Source: Fibrobacter sp. (GTDB lineage: Bacteria; Fibrobacterota; Chitinivibrionia; Chitinivibrionales; Chitinispirillaceae). From it: 64,000 nt of DNA. The notes below the pieces were generated by a model. That model was not told the origin of the DNA, did no database searches, and saw only the letters and a list, made by a program, of their open reading frames with translations. Shown here piece by piece: positions 9,348-19,009 of this stretch. The stretch's first letter is position 1; the number at the start of each line of letters is the position of its first letter. Location of the stretch: NCBI GenBank assembly GCA_012519985.1, contig JAAYPC010000079.1, positions 1 to 64,000 on the forward strand, written 5' to 3'. Position numbers and translations under genes: made by a program.

Positions 9348-9641
9348 CTAAAAAGACCGGGTCTCCTGATAAACTATGTTCTCTGAGCGAGTTGCTTTAG
9401 AGAAATATTCATAAAAGCTTATTATCTGTTCAATCTCCGATATGCTTACATCAAGTTTATCGGCGATATAGTACTGAACCTCTTTGGGAAGTGCTCCGCA
9501 AATCCGATACGCCTGGTGTAAAACCGCGAGTGTATCCATCTTTCTCAAGGAATTGGAATTATTTCTTAGAAACTCAATAAATGAATCGATTTTTTTGAAT
9601 TGTTCCGTATTTACTCTGTCGATACATGTTTGAGTGATCAT
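9348..9641 (-). CDS. Orphan NuoE/HndA N-terminal-like helical protein
   Basis: A small 97-residue protein. Residues about 38-85 (LAVLHQAYRICGALPKEVQYYIADKLDVSISEIEQIISFYEYF) match the helical N-terminal domain of NuoE/HndA-type 24-kDa subunits of NADH dehydrogenases and hydrogenases, where it precedes a thioredoxin-like [2Fe-2S] domain. That ferredoxin domain and its cysteines are absent: the protein ends about 15 residues later. No NuoF or hydrogenase genes lie nearby. It may be an adaptor that docks to a larger complex elsewhere, or a relic. The start at 9641 has a weak GGAAAGAG upstream. Confidence 0.7.
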   Translation of the reverse strand: MITQTCIDRVNTEQFKKIDSFIEFLRNNSNSLRKMDTLAVLHQAYRICGALPKEVQYYIADKLDVSISEIEQIISFYEYFSKATRSENIVYQETRSF

Positions 9642-9780
9642 TTTTCAGATTATCTCTTTCCATCTTTAATATGAATCAAAACATCAGGAAATAAAGATTG
9701 TACATTGATGGAAAGAGAAATTAAAGAGGAAAAATTTAGAATAGCAAATTCAAGGATTAATGTAGCAACTCGCATCTGAT

Positions 9781-9806
9781 AAAAAAACCACCGTGTTTAA
9801 CGGTGG
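9781..9806 (-). terminator. Intrinsic terminator of the beta-barrel gene
   Basis: On the minus strand, CCACCG / CGGTGG stem with a 7-nt loop followed by seven T. It lies about 33 nt past the stop of the minus-strand gene at 9839-10570. Confidence 0.85.
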
Positions 9807-9838
9807 CATAGTTAAATTGAAACTAATTGATTTTGGAT

Positions 9839-10570
9839 TCAGAACACGTTGATATCTATCTGATAAGTCACTGTTGGTTTGAACTCCTTACGGTCATTAT
9901 AAACATCGTATCCCAGTATCATTCCTACATTTGGAGCGAATTTCCAGGAAGCTCCTATGTTGAGGGCACCGTAGCTGCTTTTCCCACTCTGGAAGTCGAT
10001 ACATAGCCATAACTTATCTGATACCTCGCTCATCACCCTGTCCCATGAAAGCATCACACCTGCATCGGATTTACCAAACAGAAGCTCAGCATTATCATTA
10101 CCTACACCACCTTTGAATCCTCCCACGCTAAATCTGCCCAGTTTCCAGATGCTTCTGGAGACTAAACCGTAAATGATGTTATAGGTGGTAAAATCCTTTC
10201 TGGTTCCGAAATCATATCCGCCAATCGCAACTGCAGGCATATATTTAAAAAATGCGTCTTCAGGCAATCCGATTTTTGCATTAAAATAGAGTGGATCTTT
10301 ATGATTTCCGCTCCCATCCCTATAATCAATACCTACCTCCATGGCGACTTTTGAAAAAGGCAGCACACCTACAGTTATACCACCATTACTCATGATACCC
10401 TCTGTTTCACCACTAGCTGTTCCGATATATGCGTCCCATCCTATATTCAGTTGTTTGTAAGACTGGACATCTGTAGATGGTATCCATATCTGGGTGGAGG
10501 GAGTGGCAGAGATTTCCAGAGAAAATGAGACCATAATAAGTGCAATACAGGCAGTAAACAGTTTGCGCAT
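9839..10570 (-). CDS. Putative outer-membrane beta-barrel protein
   Basis: A protein of about 243 residues with a clear signal peptide (MRKLFTACIALIMVSF...). I place the start at 10570, where AAGGAG sits 6-7 nt upstream, rather than at the track start 10648. The mature part alternates polar and aromatic or hydrophobic residues with many Gly/Tyr/Trp strand ends, as in outer-membrane barrels. It begins with an IWIPSTDVQ segment that I associate with uncharacterised secreted proteins of similar size. No enzymatic motif. It is monocistronic, with its own terminator. Surface or outer-membrane location is inferred; function unknown. Confidence 0.7.
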   Translation of the reverse strand: MRKLFTACIALIMVSFSLEISATPSTQIWIPSTDVQSYKQLNIGWDAYIGTASGETEGIMSNGGITVGVLPFSKVAMEVGIDYRDGSGNHKDPLYFNAKIGLPEDAFFKYMPAVAIGGYDFGTRKDFTTYNIIYGLVSRSIWKLGRFSVGGFKGGVGNDNAELLFGKSDAGVMLSWDRVMSEVSDKLWLCIDFQSGKSSYGALNIGASWKFAPNVGMILGYDVYNDRKEFKPTVTYQIDINVF

Positions 10571-10995
10571 ACAAATCTCCTTTAATAAGGTAAACGTTCC
10601 TCTGCATTTGTATTTGCATAATGCAGTCAGATTCAAAGGTAATAGCATTTATTTGAAAACTGAAAAATCACTAAATAGCAAGCTGCTTGCCTATAGACAG
10701 ACTTCTGAATTTCTAAATCTCATCTATGCTCTTTTTGTCAAAATTTGTTTCGGATCTTATGGGATGATAGTGATTTCTGATAATTGTTAACCGATCCCTT
10801 GTGCAAATTTTCGGGAGTACTAATCCCGGATGTCATTACGTAATGAGTATTCTGCAATGAATGTGCCGGAACGAGGAGGTATTAAAAAACAGGTTAATGG
10901 ACACGTTTTTATGTTTTATTTATCTACCATCCCACAGGGTTTCAGAAAATATTTGGTATCAGTTTTTTCGTATGGGATGGCAGTGGCTTTATTTG
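10571..10995. other. Intergenic region with an inverted repeat
   Basis: About 425 bp between the barrel gene and the AEC carrier gene. It should hold the barrel promoter (minus strand). An 8-bp inverted repeat CCATCCCA / TGGGATGG (10927-10934 and 10973-10980) brackets about 38 nt just past the end of the AEC gene. Its role is unclear. The small ORFs here lack ribosome binding sites and family resemblance. Confidence 0.4.
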
Positions 10996-11919
10996 TTACA
11001 CTGGTCTTACCAGAATAATAAAAATCCACATTAATGCAAAACTAATAATCATGGTAAGATTGGCAATGGTGCCTGCGATTCTGGTGTCATATTCAAATTC
11101 AACTGAATAGGGGATAACCGCAATCCCTGCAGGTAATATCAGGCTTAAAAAAAGCACCATCCGGTATAAATGTGAAAATGGAAGCAACAGGTAAAGAAGC
11201 AAACCTACTGCTAAGCCTGCCGCGTATCTTAATACCAGGACTCTGGTGATGAGTTTCCAGGGGGATGACTCGAAATGAAAATCAAATGTCAAACCAAGGA
11301 CAACCAGCGCCATTCCAGTGTTAGCCTGGGCCAGGACTTCCAGTACATCAGAAGGAAAACCTGATAAACGGACTCCAGTAAGATTCAGGACAATTGCAAT
11401 CAGATAGCTCATGAAAGGAATGGAAGTGCCAAAAAGGATGAATATCTCTTTAAAGGTCAGTTTTCGCCCGGCTCTATTTCCTGAATAGATAAACCCCATG
11501 AAATAACTCAGGCCAAACACCACAAATGCATTTCCAAAATCGAACATAGCGATGGCAGACAGCCCAGAAGCACCGAACAGTCCATAAATTATGGGATAAG
11601 CAAAGAGACCCACATTGAATCCCACCGAGCACATCCGTGAGATTCCTTTATCCTTGTCAATCTCGTTTTTAAATAGAAAACCTGATAAAACCGAAACTCC
11701 AAGGGAGTGAAAAAGGCAGATCAGGGGAGCCAGAAAAAGAGAAAAATCGAGTTCGATGTTGCTTACTGTCTGAAGAATCAATGCAGGAAGAGTGATATTA
11801 AATATTATTCGTGACAGAGCTTTTCCATGCTCGATTGTGAGCACACCTGCTTTCTTGAGCAGAAAGCCAATGGCAACCACTGACAGTGTCTTTAAAAAGA
11901 TGAAATTAAAATCGCTCAT
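10996..11919 (-). CDS. AEC (auxin efflux carrier) family transporter
   Basis: A 307-residue protein with about ten transmembrane segments in the two-times-five arrangement of the AEC/BART family. The first half carries the family-like ALSRIIFNITLPALILQTV region. In bacteria these carriers export small organic acids such as malonate, malate or lactate, but the substrate cannot be inferred here. The gene is 101 bp downstream of the acyl-ligase fusion on the same strand, so it may share a transcript or have its own promoter. The length is typical for the family. Confidence 0.88.
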   Translation of the reverse strand: MSDFNFIFLKTLSVVAIGFLLKKAGVLTIEHGKALSRIIFNITLPALILQTVSNIELDFSLFLAPLICLFHSLGVSVLSGFLFKNEIDKDKGISRMCSVGFNVGLFAYPIIYGLFGASGLSAIAMFDFGNAFVVFGLSYFMGFIYSGNRAGRKLTFKEIFILFGTSIPFMSYLIAIVLNLTGVRLSGFPSDVLEVLAQANTGMALVVLGLTFDFHFESSPWKLITRVLVLRYAAGLAVGLLLYLLLPFSHLYRMVLFLSLILPAGIAVIPYSVEFEYDTRIAGTIANLTMIISFALMWIFIILVRPV

Positions 11920-12020
11920 TTATTTTCTACTCGCCAGAGCAGGGTTAATATCCTGGATTTTGTGTAAAATACATTATGTTCAGGATCTTTAATTTTGCTC
12001 GGGCGAGAGATCTGCTGGTA

Positions 12021-14687
12021 TTACATCTGTAAAATAAGTGAACGGACATGTTCAGCCATATCATCTGGAATGGAGTTGTGCTTAAGCACTCCTGATTTGA
12101 CAAGCCCGGACCAGGTCAGCGGTTTTCCGAAAATCACTCCTTTTGAGCCCTTGCTGACTTTATCTGAACTAAGGTGTGCTGGGCTGACAATCTTCACAGG
12201 TACAATGGATGCGCCTGTTTCACGCGCCAATAAACCGATTCCGGATTTAAACCGGCCAACGTTTCCGTTTCTGTTCATGGAGCCTTCAGGAAAAACTATC
12301 AGATGCCTCTTGTTGCGGATAACTGACAGGTAAATTTTAAGCAGCTCGATGGGATCATCGGATTTCTCCGGTTTAATCATATTGCTGCGATGCAAAACAT
12401 AGGAGATAGCAGGATAAGCACTGGATTCTTTATCACTAATGAAGTAGGTGTTGTTTTTCAGCGAAGATGGCAGTGAATTGAGGATCCAGATGACATCATT
12501 GGCATGCGCATGGTTAGCTGCAAAAATCATGGACTTTGAGTCATCTCTTAAATGCTCTGTTCCACTTTTTTTAATGTTGAAAACCGTACCATAGAGTCTG
12601 GAGATAAGCGGTCCTGTAAAATTGTTCTCAACTGGAAATTTTAACAGGTGGAGATCATCGGAAAGAATCCTTTCCTTAAGTCCTATAACTCTCTCAACAG
12701 TTGGATTATGACTTGTTATATGCTCTCTAACCAGGGTGACCAGATCGCCTACCGATTCCATCTTGTCAAAAACATCCTCAGAAATCCTGATGGAAAAGTG
12801 ACGTTCGATCTGGGTAAGGAGTTCAATTTTTTTGAGTGAATCCAATCCCAGGTCGATTTCCAGATGAGTTCTGGGATTAATGATACGGGGGTCAGTTTTG
12901 GGTGAAATAAGAATGATACTGCTGATTACTCCGGTATACTCAGCCGTTTCCATCAGGGCCATCTCCATCACAGAGAGCTGATCCTCTGGGAGCTCACGGT
13001 TTGCAGATTTTCGTCTGATAGAGTTGTAAATTTTTTTCAGTTCCACTTTTTTAAGCTTGCGCGTAGTGGTTCTGGGCAGAGGAGTGTAGAGGGTGACAAA
13101 GTCGTTGATTCTTCTGTAGACCGGAAGGCTTTTTCCCATCCTCAGTAATTCTTCATAAATAATATCGGTAGCCTGTGTAACAGTATGATTTTTACGAATC
13201 TCCTTTGAGGGTACAATTGCAGCAGCAACGATTTCTGCGCCTTTCTGCTTGACCCCAAACACCCCGATCTCTTCTATAAGTGGAGATGTGCCGTAATAAT
13301 CTTCCAACTCATCCGGATAGACATTTTTTCCAGTATCAAGAACGATCATATCCTTTTTTCTTCCTGATATATACAGGAAATTATCCTTATCCAGACGTCC
13401 CAGATCACCTGTGTGAAACCATCCCTGATCATCGAAAACCTGAGATGTCAATTCTTTGTTTTTGTAGTACCCTTTGAAAACACAACTCCCCCGCAAACAT
13501 ATTTCACCGATTCCGTATTCGTCCGGATCGGCGATTTTGATTTCATTCTCAGGAAGTGCTGGCCCCACAGATCCAAACCGCGGATCTTCATCGGGACAAA
13601 CAGTAATAGGACCGTAAGTTTCGGTAAGTCCGTATCCCTCCAGTATGTTAAAACCCAGGTGGCGAAATCCGTTCCAGTATTTTTTGTTCAGCGCTGCACC
13701 ACCGGATATAATCAACCGGAGCTTACCTCCAAACCCTTTATGAACACTGGAGAAAAGACCACGACGAAACCGGTTTCCAAGAGTATCTCCTGCAGTTGCA
13801 GAGATAGCCTTTAAACCGGCAAAGGCCGTATTTACAATCGGTCCCTTCTTTTTAACGTTATGCATGATACTTTCGTAAAAGAGTGCAATCATCTTGGGTA
13901 CTACAGGGAGGATAGTAACCTCTTTTTCTCTGAGTGCTTCAAGGATCAGTGGTCCTTTTATATACGGCACAATTACCAGATCGAGTCCGGAGGTCAAAGC
14001 TGCAGCAATGCAGGCAGCGGAACCGAAAACGTGATGAAGAGGAAGAACTGCACACATAGTATCGTGGACCCCTGCTCTCATTCGGGGAATACCATGCACG
14101 CTTATGGCGGTAAAATTCTTCTGGGTTAAAACCACTCCTTTTGCTTTTCCAGTGGTTCCTGAAGTGAAAATGATAACCATTGGATCATCAGGGTTGAAAA
14201 CCGATAAAAAAGCATCTTTCTCTTCATTACCTGTTTTAAGAAATTCCTCAAAAGTAGGTTCTTTATCATCTGCTCTGCTTTCCAGAAGTACTATTTTTTC
14301 CAGGTGCTGATATTTCTGTTTCAAAGTTCTGAAAAGATTTAAAAATACTCTGGAGCAGAATACCACCTTTGCTTCGGTGATAGACAGTATAGACTCGATC
14401 TCCGATGGAGGAATGCCGGGATCTACCGGAACAGTGCAGGCACCGGTAAGCATGATTGCATTGTAGGCGATGATCCATTCTGGAGAATTTTCCCCGATAA
14501 CTATGGCGTTGGTACCTTTTTTAAGGCCCAGTTTTTTAAGAGCAGAACTTAGTCGATTCAGATCTTTATGAAAATCAGAGTAACTCCAACTCAGATATTT
14601 TCCATCACGCTTTATATGTAGACAGGGACGGTGGGCATGTGTTAAAACTGATTGATGCAATAGTTTAGCATAGACATGTTCGTTCAT
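12021..14687 (-). CDS. Three-domain fusion: acyl-CoA/acyl-ACP ligase, ACP, PlsC acyltransferase
   Basis: An 888-residue protein. Residues 1 to about 560 are an AMP-forming acyl ligase, with the P-loop FTSGTTGKAKG at about 174-184 and the adenylate region GYGLTETYGPITVC. A carrier-protein domain follows at about 590-670 with the phosphopantetheine serine in LGLDSLKK. From about 700 to the end is a lysophosphatidic-acid-type acyltransferase with NHAHAND (NHx4D motif) and FPEGS. This suggests activation of a fatty acid, loading on the built-in ACP and transfer to a lysophospholipid, all on one chain. It recalls E. coli Aas, which has the two catalytic domains in the opposite order and no ACP. 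The reaction chain is inference. Confidence 0.88.
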   Translation of the reverse strand: MNEHVYAKLLHQSVLTHAHRPCLHIKRDGKYLSWSYSDFHKDLNRLSSALKKLGLKKGTNAIVIGENSPEWIIAYNAIMLTGACTVPVDPGIPPSEIESILSITEAKVVFCSRVFLNLFRTLKQKYQHLEKIVLLESRADDKEPTFEEFLKTGNEEKDAFLSVFNPDDPMVIIFTSGTTGKAKGVVLTQKNFTAISVHGIPRMRAGVHDTMCAVLPLHHVFGSAACIAAALTSGLDLVIVPYIKGPLILEALREKEVTILPVVPKMIALFYESIMHNVKKKGPIVNTAFAGLKAISATAGDTLGNRFRRGLFSSVHKGFGGKLRLIISGGAALNKKYWNGFRHLGFNILEGYGLTETYGPITVCPDEDPRFGSVGPALPENEIKIADPDEYGIGEICLRGSCVFKGYYKNKELTSQVFDDQGWFHTGDLGRLDKDNFLYISGRKKDMIVLDTGKNVYPDELEDYYGTSPLIEEIGVFGVKQKGAEIVAAAIVPSKEIRKNHTVTQATDIIYEELLRMGKSLPVYRRINDFVTLYTPLPRTTTRKLKKVELKKIYNSIRRKSANRELPEDQLSVMEMALMETAEYTGVISSIILISPKTDPRIINPRTHLEIDLGLDSLKKIELLTQIERHFSIRISEDVFDKMESVGDLVTLVREHITSHNPTVERVIGLKERILSDDLHLLKFPVENNFTGPLISRLYGTVFNIKKSGTEHLRDDSKSMIFAANHAHANDVIWILNSLPSSLKNNTYFISDKESSAYPAISYVLHRSNMIKPEKSDDPIELLKIYLSVIRNKRHLIVFPEGSMNRNGNVGRFKSGIGLLARETGASIVPVKIVSPAHLSSDKVSKGSKGVIFGKPLTWSGLVKSGVLKHNSIPDDMAEHVRSLILQM

Positions 14688-15135
14688 AGTACCTCATTTA
14701 ATGCTGCTCAACCAGAATAATTCCAATTTTTCTGGTTAAAAAAACAATAAATATAATCACTTGAATATGAATCAGATGATTTTTTAGTGATGTGAATATG
14801 AAGTCGCTCCATAAAAAACGCCAAATTAACAGGTTATAAGGCTCCGGTTCTTCGTTTAGATCTTCTATTCAGATTTCTTCTGATCAGATACTGTTTTGAT
14901 ATTAATTCTAATTCTTTTCATATTTGATATTATAACGTTTACCTGATTAGTTACATTCCAATTTTTAAATAAACAAGATCCAGTCCATTTTTAGTGATCA
15001 GGAGGCTTTAGAAAATACGTTCATGATCAATGATTATTACACGTCAGGTCTTGCATTAGAATTCTCTGGAAAGGATGAGGTTTATAAAAAATTGCATTTA
15101 TTCTGGATAATCATTAGTGCTATGTTGCAGATGTT
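14688..15135. other. AT-rich intergenic region, no supported gene
   Basis: About 450 bp with very high AT content next to the start of the acyl-ligase fusion gene. Its promoter must lie in the first part, on the minus strand. No ORF, repeat or RNA is convincing. Confidence 0.45.
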
Positions 15136-16350
15136 CTAAGATTTTAGTTCTGTTGTTGAAATTGCAGGGATTTCCTGCTCTGCGGTGAAAAACAGGAGTC
15201 CGCTGAAGGCTGCAACCGAGAATAGAAACGCTACCAGCCAAAACCTTGAAAAATCTATCTGATTGAGAGTATTTGCTGAGGTTAAATCTGCAATGGCGCC
15301 GGCAAGAAGGTTCCCTGCAAATGACCCAATACCCCCGATCATGGAAAACAATTGATGAGCTCCAGCTCGAGAATATTTATCACACCTGGTATCCAGAAAC
15401 ATGGTAAGTGGAATGAAAAAGTAGGAATAGGTGAACCCATGAAAGCTTATGCCCAGATAAAGCAGGTTCCGATCTCCAGTTAAAAAAATTAAAAAGCGAC
15501 TGATTTCAAAAAAAGCTCCTATTAATAATGTCTTTTTCAAGCCAAACTTTTTTAACATCAGCCCCAGTACCCCCAGGCCTATGATCTCAGGAATCTGTCC
15601 AAAGCTAAGCACTGGCAGGATTTGCCGGTCCGAAAATCCAAGAGTTTTTAAGAAAGGTGCAGCACCAAACATGTAGAAACGGTCTGCAAAAGTAATCAGG
15701 ATACTTATCAGAGAAAAGATAAGTATCTCCGGTTGCAGCACGACTTTTATGGAATCTCTGGGGAATAATGTTATCTTAGCCTGCTTATCCAGTTTTAAAC
15801 CAACCGGCAAGGTTGTCGCATAAACGGAAATGATAACTGAGGAGAAAGCAGAGAGCGCGAGTGCACTGCGCAAGGTCTCTGAAGTTTCTTTGCCAGACCA
15901 TAAATACCTGAAAACCCATGCTGCCATAAACCAGCCGATAGTTCCCCACAGACGGATCCCACCAAACTTTTTTACCGCTTCAGGAGCATGATGAAAAGAG
16001 ATAGCAGTTGTAAGGGCCATGGCAGGTCCGGTAATCAGGCTATAAAGCAGGTAAAAAAAGAGTACAGGATAAAATTCTCTCTGATGATATAGAGCTGTCA
16101 TTGCGGCTGCACCTGCAATATTACAACAAATTAACAGCCTTTCTGCACTGATAAGACGGTCTGCAATAAAAGAAGAGATTAGCGGAGCAAAAAATGCTGG
16201 AATTGCAGACATTGCCAGAACGATACCGCTTTGTGCACCGGAAAAGTGAAGGCAATCTTTCATGTAAAGGCTAAAGATCGGCATGGTGCAACCGAATACA
16301 AAGAACTGAAGAAACATCATTGTGGACAGGCGAATGTATTTGAAGCGCAT
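15136..16350 (-). CDS. MFS transporter (LacY/nucleoside-symporter/HcaT-like)
   Basis: A 404-residue protein with twelve hydrophobic segments. Its N-terminus (MRFKYIRLSTMMFLQFFVFG) and the central GGIRLWGTIGWFMAAWVF segment fit the MFS_1-like/nucleoside:H+ symporter branch, which includes phenylpropionate- and xanthosine-type carriers. It is the last gene of a minus-strand run behind the YajG-like, MazG and YciO genes, with a gap of about 130 nt to its neighbour. The substrate cannot be inferred. Inner-membrane location is certain by topology. Confidence 0.85.
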   Translation of the reverse strand: MRFKYIRLSTMMFLQFFVFGCTMPIFSLYMKDCLHFSGAQSGIVLAMSAIPAFFAPLISSFIADRLISAERLLICCNIAGAAAMTALYHQREFYPVLFFYLLYSLITGPAMALTTAISFHHAPEAVKKFGGIRLWGTIGWFMAAWVFRYLWSGKETSETLRSALALSAFSSVIISVYATTLPVGLKLDKQAKITLFPRDSIKVVLQPEILIFSLISILITFADRFYMFGAAPFLKTLGFSDRQILPVLSFGQIPEIIGLGVLGLMLKKFGLKKTLLIGAFFEISRFLIFLTGDRNLLYLGISFHGFTYSYFFIPLTMFLDTRCDKYSRAGAHQLFSMIGGIGSFAGNLLAGAIADLTSANTLNQIDFSRFWLVAFLFSVAAFSGLLFFTAEQEIPAISTTELKS

Positions 16351-16480
16351 AGTATCGGTTTCACAAGGTGAATAAGTGAAACCTCAGTATACTTTCTGAA
16401 TCAGTGGCTGTGCAAATCTCAAAATGTACAGTGAAAGAGAAAGTCTGTTAAGTTTAGAATCAGAATGCGCGAAAAATGAA

Positions 16481-17071
16481 TTATCGGTTTAATGTTTTCC
16501 AGATTTCTTTAAGAGCAGAGGATAAAATATCTCTGGTTATACTTTCGGCATAATTACTGGTGTCCAGAGCTGTTTGAGAGTTTTCACTGTCCACTACAAA
16601 CTTAAGGACTCTGGTGGTGTCAAATGGATCGACCTGAGTGACTTCCAGTTTGATTTTAGCGTTTATAGTCTGAGTCAGAAAAGAGCTTTTTTCTATAAGA
16701 TAAAAATCGAGGATTTTAACCCTTATAAGGAAATCAGCAGCACTGGCATCGAGACTTACTACCTTTTTATCGGAAAACAGGTTAAATAGTGAGTTTCTGA
16801 AGACTTTTTCCAGGGAAGGGGAGCAGATAACAGGTGCCTTGGTTTTAATTCCTGTACGGGTATAACCGATTATTCCGGAGTCCTGCCCTGTGACCAGATT
16901 TTCCACAGAGCCTACAAACCACCTTTTGGCGTTGGGAAAAGAGGGGAAAGAGTCAAAGCTACTCACAGTGGGATTTATAATGTACCTGTCTTTTTTTGTT
17001 CCTGCAGACAGAATACCAGGAACAAGAATTATACAGAAGAATACGGAAAGAAAATTTTTGATAAACACCAT
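16481..17071 (-). CDS. Secreted YajG-like protein of unknown function
   Basis: A 196-residue protein with a signal peptide (residues about 5-22) and no lipobox cysteine that I can see. The mature part has a VGSVENL...IGYTRTG segment, then a long alternating beta-strand region (RVKILDFYLIEKSS...INAKIKLEVTQVD) that resembles the fold of YajG/ABC-auxiliary-type periplasmic proteins. That resemblance is weak and based on pattern only. The ATG at 17071 has GGGAG about 9 nt upstream. It lies downstream of MazG in the same orientation. Confidence 0.6.
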   Translation of the reverse strand: MVFIKNFLSVFFCIILVPGILSAGTKKDRYIINPTVSSFDSFPSFPNAKRWFVGSVENLVTGQDSGIIGYTRTGIKTKAPVICSPSLEKVFRNSLFNLFSDKKVVSLDASAADFLIRVKILDFYLIEKSSFLTQTINAKIKLEVTQVDPFDTTRVLKFVVDSENSQTALDTSNYAESITRDILSSALKEIWKTLNR

Positions 17072-17194
17072 TTTTTTGGATACTCCCGGATATGATCTGG
17101 TCTTGAAGTAAAAGTAGCAATTCTCTTACAACTAAAGCAAATCTAAGGCCTGTATGGGGGAGAATTAAACTTCGGAAACACAGCAGCAATTTTT

Positions 17195-17974
17195 TTAACC
17201 TACAATTTTTTTTGACTCTTCCCAATAAATATCCATCTGCTCAAGAGTGGAGTTATGGATATCATTCCCACTCTCTCTGAATTTGTCTTCGATATATTTA
17301 AATCGGCGGATAAATTTTCGGGTGGTATTTCTGAGTGCATCTTCAGCACTGATATTATGATGGCGGGCCACATTTACCAGGGCAAAAATGATGTCACCTA
17401 ATTCCTCGAAGGCATGCTCGTGTTTGCCGCTTAAAAGTGCTTCTCTGAATTCTTTAATCTCTTCATCAACCTTGTCAAATGCAGCACTGGAATCATTCCA
17501 GTCAAAGCCTACTCTGGCTACTCTTCGTTGCACTTTTTCTGCTCTGAAAAGTGCTGGCAGTGCCTCTGGAATGTCATCTACAATATATTTGCGGTGTTCT
17601 TTGCCTTTTTCACTCTTTTTAATGTTTTCCCAGTTAGAGATTACTTCGTTAGTAGAGGAAACTTCAACAGAGCCAAAAACGTGTGGGTGACGTCTGATGA
17701 GTTTGTCGGAAATATCTCTGGCGACATCATTAAAATCGAACTTTTTTTGTTCACTGGCCATTTGGGTATGAAGAACGATCTGAAGAAGCAGATCCCCCAA
17801 TTCTTCTTTCATATGCTCGTAATCGTTCTGTTCTACGGTTTCGAAGAACTCATAGAGTTCATCTAGAAAGCAACTGAGAATACTGTAATGGGTCTGCTCC
17901 CGGTCCCAGGGACATCCATCGGGGCTTCTTAACTTTCGGACAATATCGATTAAACGTTCAGTCTGGCTATTCAT
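17195..17974 (-). CDS. mazG: Nucleoside triphosphate pyrophosphohydrolase MazG
   Basis: A 259-residue cytoplasmic all-alpha NTP pyrophosphohydrolase that converts (d)NTPs to NMPs plus PPi and is thought to clear aberrant nucleotides. It contains two MazG repeats. The N-terminal one begins RKLRSPDGCPWDREQTH and carries EELGDLLLQIVLH. The second has the EELGDIIFALVNVARHH metal-binding helix. This is the full-length two-domain type. The ATG at 17974 follows AAGGA, 15 nt after the stop of the YciO gene, so the two are probably one operon. Confidence 0.95.
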   Translation of the reverse strand: MNSQTERLIDIVRKLRSPDGCPWDREQTHYSILSCFLDELYEFFETVEQNDYEHMKEELGDLLLQIVLHTQMASEQKKFDFNDVARDISDKLIRRHPHVFGSVEVSSTNEVISNWENIKKSEKGKEHRKYIVDDIPEALPALFRAEKVQRRVARVGFDWNDSSAAFDKVDEEIKEFREALLSGKHEHAFEELGDIIFALVNVARHHNISAEDALRNTTRKFIRRFKYIEDKFRESGNDIHNSTLEQMDIYWEESKKIVG

Positions 17975-17989
17975 GTTTGATTATCCTTA

Positions 17990-18598
17990 TCAAATGGTAA
18001 AAATACCCTTACCCTCTCTTATCACAACCGGTGTATCGTCGGTTAGATCCACAATGGTAGATTCGGTGGGTTCATCGATTACACCGGCATCCAGCATGAC
18101 ATCAACATCATTAAGCACCGCAGGGCGGATTTGCTCAGGATCTCCGACCAGGTTGTCTGGAACATTAATCGATGTGTTAGCCAAAGGTTCACCCAGAAGC
18201 TCCACCAGTTCACGGGTTATCCTGCAATCCGGAATACGTATACCCACAGTTTTACGTTTAGGACAGATTTTTTTAGGAACCAGGTTGGTGGCATTAAGAA
18301 TGAAGGTGAAGGGGCCTGGCAGATATCTTTTTAACAGCTTGAAATGAGCATTAGAGATGTGCGCATAATTGGAAACCTGCGAGAAACTGCTGCAGATAAA
18401 AGTGAAAGAGCGCTGTTTATCCTTAGCCAGAAGTCTGCTTATCTTTTCGATAGCTTTTGGGTTGCTGACACAAGCCCCCATTCCATACATGGTATCAGTG
18501 GGGTAGACTGCTATTCCACCTTCATCTCTTAAGATTTTTACTGCAGAATCAAGAAATCTACGCTGAGGATTAACCGGATGAACATTATATATAATCAT
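17990..18598 (-). CDS. YciO/Sua5/YrdC family threonylcarbamoyl-AMP synthase-like protein
   Basis: A 202-residue single YrdC domain with KILRDEGGIAVYPTDTMYGMGACVSN near the start, the KDKQRSFTFIC segment and LPGPFTFIL. The family binds L-threonine, bicarbonate and ATP to make threonylcarbamoyl-AMP for tRNA t6A37. The divergent loop and RKTVGIRIPDC region look more like YciO than TsaC/Sua5, and YciO proteins are weak at this reaction, so I give no symbol. First gene of the YciO-MazG-YajG-like-MFS minus-strand run. Confidence 0.85.
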   Translation of the reverse strand: MIIYNVHPVNPQRRFLDSAVKILRDEGGIAVYPTDTMYGMGACVSNPKAIEKISRLLAKDKQRSFTFICSSFSQVSNYAHISNAHFKLLKRYLPGPFTFILNATNLVPKKICPKRKTVGIRIPDCRITRELVELLGEPLANTSINVPDNLVGDPEQIRPAVLNDVDVMLDAGVIDEPTESTIVDLTDDTPVVIREGKGIFTI

Positions 18599-19003
18599 AA
18601 TTTTTATTTATCCAATGGTTTATCAGGTTAAAAAGAGAAAAAATTTCCAAAATGGAAAATAATATACAGATAACTTTCTTTTCAGGAAGAATCGGGGGAC
18701 CGTATTTTTGCATCTGCTCGTATTGAGTACGTTTAAAAAAGGTGAAATCGTGCAATTTAAAAGGAGTAAGGGTAGGGTGCAGGGTAGAGTTTTTTTCAGG
18801 TCTGAGTTTTGCAGAAGCGAAATAACAGTTTAGAAAACACCGGATCTGGCGGCAAGCAATGGCTAGAGTATAAAAGTGCATTATAGGTAACCTTTTTTTC
18901 TGCAGAACACTAATATACATCAGGAAGAACCCATATAAATGGTTGACTTCTTTTTTATATAAAGATATCATCTTTAACAGGATACAATCATTAAAACCTA
19001 GGG
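18599..19003. other. Divergent intergenic region
   Basis: About 400 bp between the divergent YciO (minus) and STAS (plus) genes. It must contain both promoters. A 128-residue minus-strand ORF here has poor composition and no family features, so I do not annotate it. Confidence 0.45.
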
Positions 19004-19009
19004 GTGTAC

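Noticed and set aside
13413-13814. 133-residue plus-strand ORF inside the acyl-ligase gene
   Set aside because: It lies antisense within a strongly supported coding region and shows no motif.
18585-18971. 128-residue minus-strand ORF
   Set aside because: No ribosome binding site, unlikely amino-acid composition and no family resemblance; it fills a divergent promoter region.
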